Origin: Carex sylvatica
Lineage: Eukaryota > Streptophyta > Magnoliopsida > Poales > Cyperaceae
DNA length: 22,299 bases
Reading direction: 5' to 3'
Assembly: GCA_964058845.1 (NCBI GenBank)
Contig: CAXKVR010000269.1
Coordinates: 1-22,299 of the forward strand
Shown here in pieces: positions 1 to 10,415 of the stretch. The notes under the pieces are model-generated. The model ran no database searches and was not told the DNA's origin. It worked only from the letters and a program-made list of their open reading frames with translations. The position numbers and the translations under genes are program-made. Numbering within the stretch: the first letter of the stretch is position 1; the number at the start of each line of letters is the position of its first letter.

Positions 1-40
1 GGGCTTGTTTTCTTTTCCTTTTATCACCTTGCTGGTGCAG

Positions 41-1791
41 ATGGTGGAGCTGTGGACAAAGCGCAAGTTCAGGTGTGACTGTGGCAACTCAAAATTTGGC
101 GACTTCACATGCAAGCTCACTGCTGACAAGGACCTGGAGAACTCTGAGAACTCATACAATCACAACTTCATGGGCTCTTATTGCACCTGTAACCGGCCTT
201 ATCCTGATCCAGAGGCCAATGAGCAAGTGGAGATGATCCAGTGTTGCATTTGTGAGGATTGGTTCCATGAAGATCACCTTGGTCTCAGCTCTGTCGATGA
301 GGTTATATATTCTTTTAATTTTGGGAAATGCTTTTGTCCTCCGAAAGCAGGCATCCTCAAAGTTGTTGATCTGATGAAATCATACCGTTTATAAACTGTT
401 TGCATCTTTTGCTTCTCTGGCATACACTGTGGTGCTAATTTTTACTCCCTTTTTTATGAAAGAGTGGGTATTTCCTTTTCTTTGTAGGGGGGTAATGCAT
501 GTTTTCAATGCTATCAATTTATTTTGTATATTCTTAATTTTACTTTTGTGTTATAGATACCAAGAGATGAAGATGGAGAACCAATTTATGAAGACTTCAT
601 CTGTCAAAAATGCTCCCTTCCCTTTTCCTTCTTGAAACATTATCCTTCTTTAATTATGTCAGTTCCAAATCTGCAAAATGCACCACAAGCAACTGACACC
701 CACACAGATACTACTGAAAATGGATCTGTGATAGACAATAGCTCACCAAGTGACCTGAAAACTGATTCCAATTCTAAAGGGAAGGAACCAATGAACGATG
801 AAATCACAAAATGCAAGCTTGGGGAAGATATAAATGCAATTTCAACTGGGTCAGAGAAAACTGGGACAGTGTTTCTCTGCAAGAAATGGAGAGAGGAACT
901 TTGCAAATGTGAAACTTGCATTGGTTATTATGCCAAGAATGGAGTTGAATTTTTGATCGATAAAGAGGATACAATAGAGGAATATGAGAAGACTGCCAAA
1001 GAAAAGAGAAAAGAGAAGCTGCAGCAACAGGAAGGGCAAGAAATCAATTTTTTGAATAAACTAGGCCATGTTCAGAAAATTGAGATTTTGAATGGTATTT
1101 CTGACATGAAGAATGAGCTTCGATCTTTTCTGGTAAGAAATTTTGTTCCTATGATATTTTTAACTTTGTGGCCTTTACTTTGTTTATGAGAACATTTGGA
1201 ACTGAAATCCCACTAAATTTTGTTCTGATATCCACTAAAGAAATAATATACATAAATATGACTATGAGATCATTTGATACTGCTTTATAAATCAGAACTA
1301 AGAAATATGACTAAGAAATACATCTTTATAAATTAGGCAATGTCACATATTCCCTTTTTTGCATTCTCTCAGCATATTTATATATTGCCCAGTGCTCTTT
1401 ATATATATTTTGATTTGACTAAAGCACCCATAGTTCATAAAAGCATCATGAACTTTCCACTTTGACCCACAAAATTTTAAAGCTCCAATTTTGTCCTTGC
1501 CCTGTACCATTGTGTTCTAACCTGAAATAAGATGGAATTTTAGAAAATAAAACTTCTGAATGAAAGATAATCTCAGGGACCAAAACACTACAAGTCATAT
1601 AAATGATACCAAATGGGGTAGTAAACTAAGTGACTAAAAGAAATTAATAATAATTAAGGAGCCATAATTTGAGTTTTGGACTGATTAATCCATGTATGCA
1701 GGAATCATCTGACCTATCAAAACCAATCACCTCAGATGATGTGCGTAGCATCTTTGAAAATCTTAGGAAGAAGAAACAGAGGTTGATTTGA
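41..1791 (+). CDS. UBR7: UBR7-like PHD-finger E3 ubiquitin ligase, 3' part
   Basis: Spliced model, 5' end outside the window: exons 41-301, 557-1132 and 1702-1791, all in phase 0, giving 308 visible residues and a TGA stop. Introns 302-556 and 1133-1701 have GT..AG ends, and an acceptor AG lies at 39-40. The first exon holds the end of the UBR zinc box (CDCGNSKFG, visible residues 12-20) and a PHD-type zinc finger (CTCNRPYPDP, then CCICEDWFHEDHLGL). The next zinc ligands (ICQKC) come only after the splice. The second exon carries an acidic, serine-rich linker, then a Cys-rich WREELCKCETC block and a basic helix (YEKTAKEKRKEK). This order matches the UBR7 family, including plant At4g23860-type proteins. 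The family acts as RING-less E3 ligases; human UBR7 is linked to histone H2B ubiquitination. The plant substrate is not evident here. Family call is firm; the 5' exons are unseen. Confidence 0.92.
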
Positions 1792-2743
1792 TTTTCTCAT
1801 GACCTGAGAAGTTGATGTTCAGCTTTGGGATGTGGTGCCTCCGCTTAGGGATATGTGCAATTTCCACTTGCACATGTAGTAATTGTGTGTCTATCTTGCA
1901 ATGTTACACGAATTTGAAACTTTTAATCAGTTGTATGATATGAATAATTGTATGTTAGTAAACAAACCCTATTCTGTTTTCTGTGATTTCTAAATTCAGC
2001 AAGTTCACTTTATTAATTGGTTGATTGCTGAGTATTGTTTCTGTGATTTCTCTTCACAGTCCATTGAGCTTATTTTATGACTGATTCAAGCTTTTACTTC
2101 TTTGAAAACAACATATTGAAAAATCTAGATCAGAATTTGGCCAGTGAATATCTAATTATTGATGAATAGGACTGCCAAAGTTTTGCTCCGTTTATGTCAA
2201 TCCGAGCAATTTTCGCATCTGATATAGATATTGACCTAGTTAAATGCATTGATATATGAGGCAATTAATTTTCTTACAATTTTTGGTGTATCTGGGACTT
2301 TTATTGAGATGTTAGGACTGATACTGGCTTCTTAGTTCCATTTTTATCATTTTTTTTTTCCTTCTTTCTCATTGCTATTGTGATCACAATTTGGCAGCTG
2401 AAATTTATTCCAATAGACTACAAAAAGGTATGAAATAGAATACAAGATAGACCCACTTGAGATTTTAATCAATTTTCTCAGTTTTGATGAACCTTTCTCA
2501 ATTGCTTTGTTTTTGCCGTCTTTATGTTAATTTTTGTTAGGGAGTGTAAAAATCAACAGATAAAACAAGATTATTGATTTTGTTCACACCTTACAATTTG
2601 TTGCTTTGTCACGAGTTCTTTTCAAACTTTTGTCAGATAATGAGAACTATATTATGGCTAGTTTAACTATCCCCAAGTCATGACGCAATTATGTTGTTTG
2701 TTACGCAATCATGAGAATATGTTGTGGATGTGGGAACTGCTTA
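1792..2743. other. UBR7 3' UTR and intergenic DNA
   Basis: This begins with the UBR7 3' UTR. A weak AATAAT-like poly(A) element is near 1940-1950, and I see no canonical AATAAA close to the stop. The short string tttctgtgatttct occurs at about 1978 and 2038. The rest is AT-rich with no exon-like coding stretch, RNA gene or clear element. Confidence 0.5.
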
Positions 2744-2752
2744 TTTCAATTA

Positions 2753-3124
2753 GGAGGAGGATCCAATACCTCATCATACCTCATATTTTATATCTTCGTT
2801 TTTAAAGTCTAAATTTTTGATCCGAACTGCTCAATATATTATTTATACTAAAATATGACTGGACATGAAATTTTGTAATTTTTGAATTTTTTTTACTATT
2901 TTTTAAGATATGTACAAAATCATTGTTTTTGGACCATTCAAAAAACATGGATTTTCTATCCATCTTAAAAAATAGTAAAAAAATTTCAAATATTATAAAA
3001 TTTCATCCCCAATCATATTTTAGTATGGATATCATGTTGAACGGTTCAGATCGATAATTTAGACTTTAAAAATGAAGATATAAAATATGAGGCATGAAAG
3101 ACACGAGTTATTGGAACCCTCCTC
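2753..3124. mobile_element. MULE-type foldback MITE, copy 1
   Basis: A 372-bp element that is almost entirely an inverted repeat. The left arm (2753-2909) starts GGAGGAGGATCCAATACC; the right arm (2962-3124) ends with a diverged complement, ..GGAACCCTCCTC; the loop is about 52 bp. An exact 9-bp direct repeat, tttcaatta, flanks it at 2744-2752 and 3125-3133. The 9-bp duplication with long inverted arms and no ORF fits a non-autonomous Mutator-like element. It is the same family as 13033-13412, with matching termini and a shared inner-arm motif beginning gttgaacg. The transcript would form a long hairpin. Confidence 0.87.
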
Positions 3125-3359
3125 TTTCAATTATTAACAGTGAATAATATGGAAGTCTCGTTGTATACTTTAGATACTAAGTATTCAATAATATATTCTA
3201 AGTTAATTTTAAAGAAAATTTGCATAGTAAATTAAAGAGCAAAGTTAATATGAGCTTCAACTAATTAAGAAATAATGTGATTAATTTTTTTTTTTTTGGA
3301 TCAGCTTTAAATATGGCTGAAATAGAAAATTAAGATTGCGGGAGCTGAAAAATATAATT

Positions 3360-3416
3360 TAGTGTAATTTTATTTTATAAGAAAGACTGAAAAATATTGA
3401 TGCATATAAAATTTAC
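3360..3416 (+). repeat. Dispersed repeat core, copy 1
   Basis: About 57 bp resembling 10825-10882 in the same orientation. The first 39 positions (starting tagtgtaattttatttta) differ at only a few places, then similarity decays. It is probably a fragment of an old transposable element; class not determined. Confidence 0.45.
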
Positions 3417-3557
3417 AAAAATTAATGGTCAAAATTATAAATTTTCAAATTTACAGAGAAAGGTTAACCCATTTTCCCTCCACAAAAATCTCACCCTGAC
3501 TTTAAATGATGAATTCAACCTACTTTTATTTAATGCTTTGATGTGTTTTGATGTACT

Positions 3558-3611
3558 AGAAAAGAACTAACTTTTTTTTTTTTTTTTTTTGAGAAAAGAA
3601 AAGAACTAACT
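3558..3611 (-). mobile_element. Minimal poly(A) retro-insertion with 15-bp duplication
   Basis: A perfect 15-bp direct repeat, agaaaagaactaact, lies at 3558-3572 and 3597-3611. Between the copies are only 18 T residues plus gagaaa. Read on the minus strand this is TTTCTC followed by poly(A), flanked by a target-site duplication. That is what an extremely 5'-truncated LINE-driven insertion would leave. A template-slippage duplication is the alternative. Confidence 0.55.
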
Positions 3612-4521
3612 GGATGCCTTGTAATATTCATTCCCTGTTTCACAGTTATAGCTAAATGTTTTATTTTGTACCTTTTGCGTGATTACTTTATGTCCTTTAA
3701 ATAGACATGAAATTTTCTATGGATAGAAATATAGAATGGTGATTTAACATAGCACCACAGTTTAGGTGAGATGTTCAACTTTGTATATTTCTGTCACGGC
3801 CACAACAGTGTAATACAACAAACAAAATTAATATCCTCTTTGCTTCAATAATTTGTTGTTTTTTGTCTCATGTTAAAGAGACTTGGCAGATCCAGCCATA
3901 TTTACTTTGATTTTCTCTCTAAAACTGTACATAAATCATTAGATGTTAATAATTATGACTTGTGGTTACAAAACTATTTAAAATTTGTGATTAAAAATGA
4001 GCAAGAGACCAGTCATATGTAGCCAAAAAAAGAGAGTTTAATTCAATGCTTTAGAAAACTAAAAATGAGCATATTTTAGCAAGATAAATTACTAAATAAG
4101 TGACTGCTATCCTCCGTAGTCCCAACTGTTAACCTCGTTTCATTAATTGCTTCTATCCATTTAATTTCTCTCCTTTTAATTTTGTACCACTTGGTGCACA
4201 TTTGTGCCTCACAATTGTGAAATAATTTCAACTATGACGTCGCTTTTGTTTGGAATGGATTGGGTCAGAATTGATTTCACTGAATTTTTGTGACTTAATT
4301 TTATGATCAGAATGATATTTTTTCTTTTGAGAAAATGAAGATCTAATCTTCTAAATTTTAATATTTTTAGTAAAGATTGGATATCAAGTCATCAAACTAT
4401 TTAATATTCATAATATTTAATGTTCATAACAGATTTTTTTCATTCAAATTTTAAACCTGTAATCTCTCAAAATATTTTGATTTTGACTTTGTAACATTCT
4501 ACACAAAAAAATAGACCATGC

Positions 4522-4583
4522 TTTTTTTTTTTTTGAGAGGTAACAAGTTTGAACTTTTTTTTTTAAGAGGTCGTAAGTTTGAA
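4522..4583 (+). repeat. Tandem poly(T) / pol III B-box-like repeat
   Basis: Two adjacent units: T13 then gagaggtaacaagtttgaa (4535-4553), and T10 then aagaggtcgtaagtttgaa (4565-4583). The second resembles the T-arm/B-box of tRNA-derived SINEs (GGTCG.AAGTTYGAA). No A-box was found, so a SINE remnant is only a suggestion. Confidence 0.35.
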
Positions 4584-5240
4584 ATCAAGTTAGAAATTTC
4601 TTGTGAGCATTAAACAAATGGTGGCCTGACTACAATTTCTTGTAAAATAGAAAACTAACAGTTTAATAGATTTTGTTAGACTTCAATTCATAATTTAATC
4701 TTGATTGGATTGATACAATGGAGAAAAAAAATTGATTTCCAAATATCTAAAACAACCCTCAATTTATTGAAGAAATTGCATACAAGTATACAACACATTC
4801 AACTGTGATTGGAAAGGTTAAATAAATAATTATCCTGTAATTTTATTTTATGAAGAGACAAATAATATTTTTTAATTTTTGCAAAAGTCAAAATTTTGAA
4901 GGATAACAATGAATTTTTTTCTCCTTTGTTCTCTAAATCTTAGCGAGAACCGTTGAGAAGTGATGGAGAAAAAAACAGAAGCTAAAACCGAGAAGGATAA
5001 TATAAACCATCCATCACTAAAAAATTCCTAATTTTGTTAACAGAGTAGTCTTGGCTTAATGCAGCGCAGGAATGACGTGAAACACTGTTTTAAATATATA
5101 GTCAGTGCACTGCATGAAGTAAAAACTACTCTTTTAAAAATTTATCCGAAAAATTAATTTGTTGTTAGATAGCTTGGTTTCTTTAGGAAAGTTTGGCCTT
5201 TCCAATTCTCGCTAAAGTTCATCGTGTAATGATACAATTC

Positions 5241-5340
5241 TAATACAAATATCATTCATTCATTCATCATTCGTTCGAATAATAAGCGTGTTATCATTCA
5301 TTCATTGAACATCATTTGTGGAAATAATAAGAGTATTATT
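5241..5340 (+). repeat. CATT-rich imperfect tandem repeat
   Basis: Runs of attcattcattc occur at about 5252-5270 and again at about 5294-5307. Each is followed by a similar tail (aataataagcgtgttat / aataataagagtattat), so a unit of roughly 45-60 bp is duplicated imperfectly. Confidence 0.6.
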
Positions 5341-5350
5341 CAAAATAAAT

Positions 5351-5545
5351 TAATTATGCAAATGTAATAATAACATAATTCTATAATTAATTATGCAAAT
5401 GTAATAATTAATTATGCAAATGTAATAATAACGGTATTGTTAATCCGGGCTTGATATTTCTATAATTAATTATGCAAATGTAATAATAACATAATTTAAT
5501 AAATTAGACAAAAACAATACGATATATTGGGCTTGATATATTTCT
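5351..5545 (+). repeat. Four-copy AT-rich direct repeat containing ATGCAAAT
   Basis: The string taattatgcaaatgtaataa recurs starting at 5351, 5388, 5409 and 5467. Start-to-start spacing is 37, 21 and 58 bp, and 58 equals 37 plus 21, which suggests a compound unit that was partly duplicated. A second shared string, gggcttgatat, is at about 5447 and 5530. No gene is attached to the array. Confidence 0.75.
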
Positions 5546-5561
5546 ATAATACTGGATTAGA

Positions 5562-6704
5562 AACACATGCAGCAACGAAATTGTTATAATTCTGCCTTGA
5601 TAATCAATGACAATGTCATTTTATCATAAAAATAAAAAAAATAAAAAAATAAAAAATATAGATTAAAAATAAATTATAACATCTTCAAATATCACTTGCT
5701 CTTTATTTAAAAATAAATAAATAGATAGAAGCTCGTATAATTCAACCCAACCTGCACGGACACAATTGACAAATCTTATGTCGAATCCGGGTTAAATAAA
5801 ACCACAACGACACAATAATGCCCGTTATCAAAGATCCAATACACATAAATTTCATTAAATGCTCCTAATACTGTCGCTGGGCCCCCAACGGAGACTTTGT
5901 GTACCTAATTGGTGGCTTCATATCGGAGCTCTCTTGTAGCGTGGCCTTAAGCAGCCTGACTGGGACCCCACAAACAGTCTAGGAGCTCCAACTATGATAT
6001 GCATCTCCTTTTATACACCCCTAAATTGCATCTCACTGGTGGCACAATCACTTACGAATTAGAGAGATGTATTCTATATTATTATTATTTTTCTCCCTTC
6101 TCCCACCATGCTCTTCAAATTATCACTCTTTTGAGACCTGTGCTCTTGAAAATGTATATGTTGTTGATGACTAATTCATCCAATGTATATAATAAGTAAT
6201 CTCTCTGAAATAAATTATTTTTTATGGTTATCAAGAATGTAAATTTATGACGGTTCATTAATGTATTTTTTTCTCGAACTACACCATTTTTACCATTGAA
6301 TTTTTTTTCATTTCAAAATTGCATGTTATATTTAATTGTTGTTAAGATTGTCAAATTAATTTGTTGTATACTAATAAAAAGAGCCTCTTAACTAATTTTT
6401 CAAAGTTTGAAATATCTTCCAGTTAGAGAAAAATAAAGAGTATATATAGTCTTCATTATTTTGACATCTAATTAATTTATCATTTTTTAACTTAGGTAGC
6501 TATCTGGGGATGCATATCAAAAGCATCTGTCTGTATTAAATACGCTGGCGCTGCCTTTTAAATTGCCAACATTTTTCTTCTATCATTCATTAACCGCCAC
6601 TGCTGACAGCGATAAATTAAATACATAGGAATAGGAGCTCAACCAGGCATTAGCTAGTGTGTGATTGTGAGTTTGTTTAATTTAAAAAAGAAGAAGAGAA
6701 ATTA
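5562..6704. other. Intergenic DNA and upstream region of the MGNC gene
   Basis: AT-rich apart from a more GC-rich patch at 5870-5990. No conserved coding frame; the open frame at 5999-6199 has low-complexity, unconserved content. The last 100 bp precede the MGNC-type gene. A TATA-like gataaattaaata at 6611-6623 could place a transcription start near 6640-6650, but it is not a strong TATA box. Confidence 0.45.
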
Positions 6705-6992
6705 ATGGGAAATTGCATGGAGGTACTTGCACCAAGAAAAGAAGAAAAGCAAGGAATTATTCATGAAGAGGAGAGATCAGGTATGAGATCAATAAAAATG
6801 CTTGTTACAAAAAGAGAACTAGAAGTTCTTGTAATGGAGCTAAAGAAAGGGGAGAAGGGAATAGAGGATATATTAGTGGAGATGGGGGAAGAGAGAGATA
6901 AGAGAGAGAAGAAGGCTAAGCTTCAAATTGGATGGAAACCCAAATTGGAAAATATAGAAGAAAACAATGAGGTCAATGAGTTTTTCAACTAA
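6705..6992 (+). CDS. Small MGNC-type plant protein, 95 aa
   Basis: Single exon, ATG at 6705 to TAA at 6992, purine-rich leader directly before it. The N-terminus MGNC has Gly2 and Cys4, which invite N-myristoylation plus palmitoylation and so attachment to the plasma membrane. Residue 6 is Glu, so acylation is not assured. Residues 11-70 are highly charged (Lys/Glu). The conserved core is about 29-86: RSIKMLVTKRELEVLV, a helical Lys/Glu stretch, then GWKPKLENIEE. The LTK-E and W(K/R)P.LE.I elements recur in the protein at 13875-14312 and in a plant-specific family of short uncharacterised proteins. No catalytic motif is visible and the function is unknown. It lies alone, about 5 kb from UBR7 and next to a transposon cluster. 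The gene call is supported by the paralogue in this window. Confidence 0.8.
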   Translation: MGNCMEVLAPRKEEKQGIIHEEERSGMRSIKMLVTKRELEVLVMELKKGEKGIEDILVEMGEERDKREKKAKLQIGWKPKLENIEENNEVNEFFN

Positions 6993-7876
6993 TTAATGAT
7001 TTATTTAGATCATTGTGAAATTTTTGTTTGCTTCTACATATATATATATATCATGATTCTTCTTTCTTTTTTGGTACTTTGTTTTGTATTTATAGACCGT
7101 ACATTATTTGTGTACTCCGGTTAACTCCGGTTTGTATGTCTTAATTGTTTTTTCGATAAAACAATGTTGGTCATCACTTTTATAATATATTAGCTTATTT
7201 GTATTGTATACTTCTTTTTCATTTTTCTTTCATCTATATTTCTCAAGTTCTCTTTTTCTTTAAAACCACAATTATTGATTGCCATTTTCACCTAGCCACC
7301 TTAAAAAATAATAGGGTTTTTAATTTTTAATGGAACATCGGATCAAATTTGGTGTCATGTCTGATCTAAACTCTCCAATTTGCAGCGAGATATGCACGCA
7401 TGATTTAGATTCACGAAGTGGTTTAAATTTGTACTGATCTAAAATTGTATGCAAAAATCTCAATGTGGATCGGATGGATATTTTCTAACATAGAACCGAT
7501 ATCCATCAGCACCCCCCCCCTCCCCTCTCCGAAAAAAGCCTTTTTGATTGCTATCGGTAGCAACTTCGACCCGACATGGCTTCACATTATTAACGACAAA
7601 CTTCAAATAATTTTTTTTTCCAGAGAAAAAAAGGTTCTTTAAAAAAAAATTGAAAATAATTTCAATCTAATTTATGGATTGCCGTGTGAAGAATGGGTTT
7701 GAAATAATTTTATGATTATGTATAATTTTTCTAGCTAAAGATCCTCTTGCTTTGTATGATTTTAGAGCTTACAATCATTTCAATTTGGCTGATGAAATAC
7801 GTAAGCTGGATGTGCAACCAATACCATATTATAACCTTTGACAAGCCTTCTAAATCAAATACAACAATCAGAACCC
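6993..7876. other. 3' flank of the MGNC gene and intergenic DNA
   Basis: Contains an (AT)7 run at 7038-7051 within the likely 3' UTR and a run of C residues near 7512-7521. Several short 'gatctaaactc/ggatc' strings at 7330-7480 resemble the inner arms of the foldbacks further right. The open frames at 7445-7642 and 7747-7980 show no protein-like conservation. Confidence 0.45.
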
Positions 7877-8064
7877 ATATTATATATCACCTGCAGGAAC
7901 TCAAAACTTTGAGTTTAGATCAGGACCGTCATATTTGTTTTGGCACGACTATTAAAAAGTTTCTGTACATTCTATTTTGAACCGAATTGATACGGATTTT
8001 GATTATATGATCTTGATCTAAACTCAAAATTTGACTTGAGAGGATTTGGACGCGAGGGGGATGC
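7877..8064. mobile_element. Degenerate foldback element A
   Basis: The inverted core tttgagtttagat (7908-7920) pairs with atctaaactcaaa (8016-8028), and weaker pairing extends on both sides. Its left part (atatcacctg at 7884-7893, then ..gagtttagatc..gaccgt) is a direct relative of the left part of the next element (8081-8090 onward, offset 197 bp). The two are therefore tandem copies of one family. Ends and target duplication could not be fixed. Confidence 0.45.
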
Positions 8065-8068
8065 CATA

Positions 8069-8283
8069 TATGTATGATTCATATCACCTGAGCCTGAGGT
8101 AACATAAATTTTGAGTTTAGATCCAGACCGTACGTCCAATCTACATTGGCACCAACATTAATGAAGGAGTATTGTATTGTGCATTTCATCTCGAACTAGA
8201 TTGGCCTTGATTCTAATCGAACAGTCCAGATCTAATCTCAAATATTAAGTTACCTCATAGGATGCGACCTTGTGTCATACATA
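8069..8283. mobile_element. Foldback MITE B
   Basis: The inverted arms include tatgtatga (8069-8077) with tcatacata (8275-8283), GAGGTAAC (8096-8103) with GTTACCTC (8249-8256), and ttgagtttagatccagaccg with its diverged complement near 8221-8245. Middle sequence about 90 bp, no ORF. Terminal blocks containing CCTGAG/GAGGTAAC also occur in the elements at 14729-14925 and about 20825. No clear target duplication. Confidence 0.6.
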
Positions 8284-8296
8284 GGGAGATGGAATG

Positions 8297-8464
8297 AAAT
8301 CTGCTGCGATCCGAATTTGATGAACAGTACTCTGAAATCTCTATTTTTCTAAATCTAACTGTTCAACTTTTTCTGTGCACGAATCTCCAAATAAATCGAC
8401 AGTTGAATTTGGAAAAACAGAAATTTCAGAATACTGTTTATCCAATTCAGATCGCAGCAGATTT
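8297..8464. mobile_element. Compact 168-bp hairpin element
   Basis: The left arm, about 8297-8363 (starts aaatctgctgcgat), pairs with the right arm, about 8399-8464 (ends atcgcagcagattt). I count roughly nine mismatches in 66 positions, with a 35-bp loop. Most mismatches are transitions, as expected of an old methylated repeat. It abuts element B. Part of its end (gaatgaaatctgctg) recurs alone at about 8889-8903. No target duplication identified. Confidence 0.7.
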
Positions 8465-8803
8465 GTTTCTCAGAAAGATAGAGGGGAAGGGGGCTTAAGG
8501 CCTCTATAATTTTTTTATTTTTTTTATATTTTAAAATATTTTATTTTTACAAGAACTAATACTATTAGTCTCTCTCATAAAATAAACTTACATAATATTG
8601 ATTTAACCAATACCTCCATTTTTGAATTGATATATGAGAATTTTGTAAGATAATATGTAAAAATGATGTTTTTTGAATTTTAGGACTAAAAGCAGGTCAT
8701 TCGATCGTACCACTTTCAATAAAAAAAAGTTTTTCATTCTTAATTTCTTTTTAGCGGGGGACAGTAAATTTTCAAAAATGTTTTCATATTTGTCTTTTTA
8801 AAA

Positions 8804-8834
<31 letters not shown>

Positions 8835-9350
8835 TGACGTTTAGACTTGAGAAAATAAAATAAAATTAGACCGTGACTATGAGATTGAGAATGAAATCTG
8901 CTGTTTTTATTATCAGAAAAGTATGAATTTGTTTTTCTTATTGTAACCGTTATATACTTTTAACAGTTCATATTTGAGGTGTATATATGAATTTCAACAG
9001 GTATTCAAAACAAAACAAAAAAAGAATGTAAGAAACAGTAGAAAGTTTTGGGCTTTTTAATAGGCTATTTTGGTGCTTAGGCAGGTCCTGATTTCAACTG
9101 AACGAAACGACGCGTGCGTGCGCTTTAGCCCATTTTAAAGATATCAAAGTGGGCCCCCACTTTCTGACAACCTAACTAACCACAAAACGACATTTGCACT
9201 GAAATATAACCACTTTGGGGAATAAAAGAAAGGAAAAAGGAAAAGTAACTTAAAAAATGGTCCCTATTATAACAACAAAGAACTAATTTTCTTTTCTTTT
9301 TTCTAAATTAAATTAAAGTGCAATCTGGACCGAAATTTTTATTTCTATCA
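8465..9350. other. Intergenic DNA with an ATT microsatellite
   Basis: No gene found. It contains an (ATT)10 microsatellite at 8805-8834. It also contains a perfect palindrome, AAAGTGGG-CC-CCCACTTT, at 9146-9163, which includes the TCP-type site GTGGGCCC, but no gene start lies nearby. Confidence 0.5.
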
Positions 9351-9359
9351 TAATAAAAA

Positions 9360-10040
9360 GGGGCTATTTCATGTATATCCCTCGAAAGTTTTAATATTAC
9401 TTATTTATCCCTCCAAAATTAATAATTACATATTTATCCTTCAAAATCATACAAACTCACATATTTATCCAATCTCACTCTATAACATATAAAATATCTC
9501 CAAAACTTATTAAATAATATTTTTTAAACTTAAAAAAAATATTTTACAATATTAATTAAAAAATATGTTAACTATTATGCTCTTCGTTTTTGTCTCTTTA
9601 GTCCGTCTAAGTTCTTTTCTCTCTAAGGCGCCAAATCTCCTGCCTCTCTCTCCAAACGAAAATGAAAAATTAAAGCAGCGAGGGGCGGCATAAATATGTG
9701 AAAGGGGAGGGACTAGGGAAAGCGGAGAGAAATCTGTGATTTAGCGCGTTTGGAGAGAGAGGCGGGGGATGTTTAGCGCCTTACAGAGAAGAGAACTCAA
9801 ACAGACTAAAGAGATCGAAGGGCATAATGGTCAATATATTATTAATTAATATTGTAAAATAAATTTTAAAGTTTTAAAAATATTATTTAATTATTTTTCA
9901 AGATATTTGATATGTTATAGAGTTAGATTGGGCAAATATGTGAGTTTGTACAATTTTCAAGGATAAATATGTAATTACTGATTTTGGAGGGATAAATACG
10001 TAATATTAGAACTTTTGAGGGATATATATGAAATTCCCCC
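9360..10040. mobile_element. Long-arm MULE-type foldback, 681 bp
   Basis: Left arm 9360-9658 begins ggggctatttcatgtatatc. Right arm 9747-10040 is its reverse complement with scattered differences and small indels, and the central spacer is 88 bp. An exact 9-bp target duplication, taataaaaa, flanks it at 9351-9359 and 10041-10049. The inner arm parts are GC-richer (gcctctctctccaaacg at 9642-9658 with cgtttggagagagaggc at 9747-9763). There is no ORF, so it is non-autonomous. With about 295-bp arms a read-through transcript would form a long double-stranded RNA. Confidence 0.88.
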
Positions 10041-10076
10041 TAATAAAAAAATAAACAAAACACCTTCGTTTGTTTA

Positions 10077-10415
10077 AAATTCGACAAATATTCAGATCGT
10101 AGAGGCATTTGACAGTCCCAAAGACTGGAATCCGTCAAATGTCTCTGCGGCCTCAATTTTTTTTTTTCCCGAAAATTTATTAACTAAAAAAAAAATTGGA
10201 GAATCACAGAGACAGAAACGGACATTTTTTTTTTTGCACAAAAATCAATTCTTGTTGTTTTTCATTAATAAATTTTATGAAAAAAGAAAAAAAAGAAAAA
10301 AAAATTGAGGCTGCAAAATTATTTTGCGGACTTCAAACTGGAACTGCAGGGGCATTTGACGGACCAGTCTTTGGGGCCACCAAATACCCCTACAGTCTTG
10401 GTATTTGACGAATTC
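10077..10415. mobile_element. Foldback element with TTTGACG-rich arms
   Basis: The left arm, about 10077-10165, holds attcgacaaatattcagatc and ggcatttgacagtccc. It pairs with the right arm, about 10305-10415, which holds ggcatttgacggaccagtc and ggtatttgacgaattcg. The right arm carries about 35 bp (near 10317-10350) absent from the left. The middle is A/T homopolymer-rich. An open frame at 10196-10408 lies inside the repeat and is not a gene. No convincing target duplication was found. Confidence 0.62.

Larger units (their letters stand above)
3134..5240. other. AT-rich intergenic DNA with small repeat relics
   Basis: No gene seen. Within it are a dispersed repeat core (3360-3416), a poly(T) retro-insertion with its duplication (3558-3611) and a tandem poly(T)/B-box-like repeat (4522-4583), each listed separately. 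The remainder has several long T or A runs and no conserved coding frame. Confidence 0.6.

Noticed and set aside
640..1039. Minus-strand open frames at 640-921 and 851-1039
   Set aside because: Antisense shadows of the UBR7 second exon.
5999..6199. 66-aa plus-strand open frame
   Set aside because: Low-complexity AT-rich content, no recognisable motif, no promoter or splice partner.
7445..7980. Two open frames of 65 and 77 aa
   Set aside because: They lie in degenerate repeat DNA; the second runs into foldback A; no family resemblance.
9146..9163. TCP/site II palindrome as a promoter element
   Set aside because: No gene start within a useful distance; likely chance or part of a repeat.
10196..10408. 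70-aa open frame
   Set aside because: Entirely inside the foldback at 10077-10415; its codons are the inverted arm.
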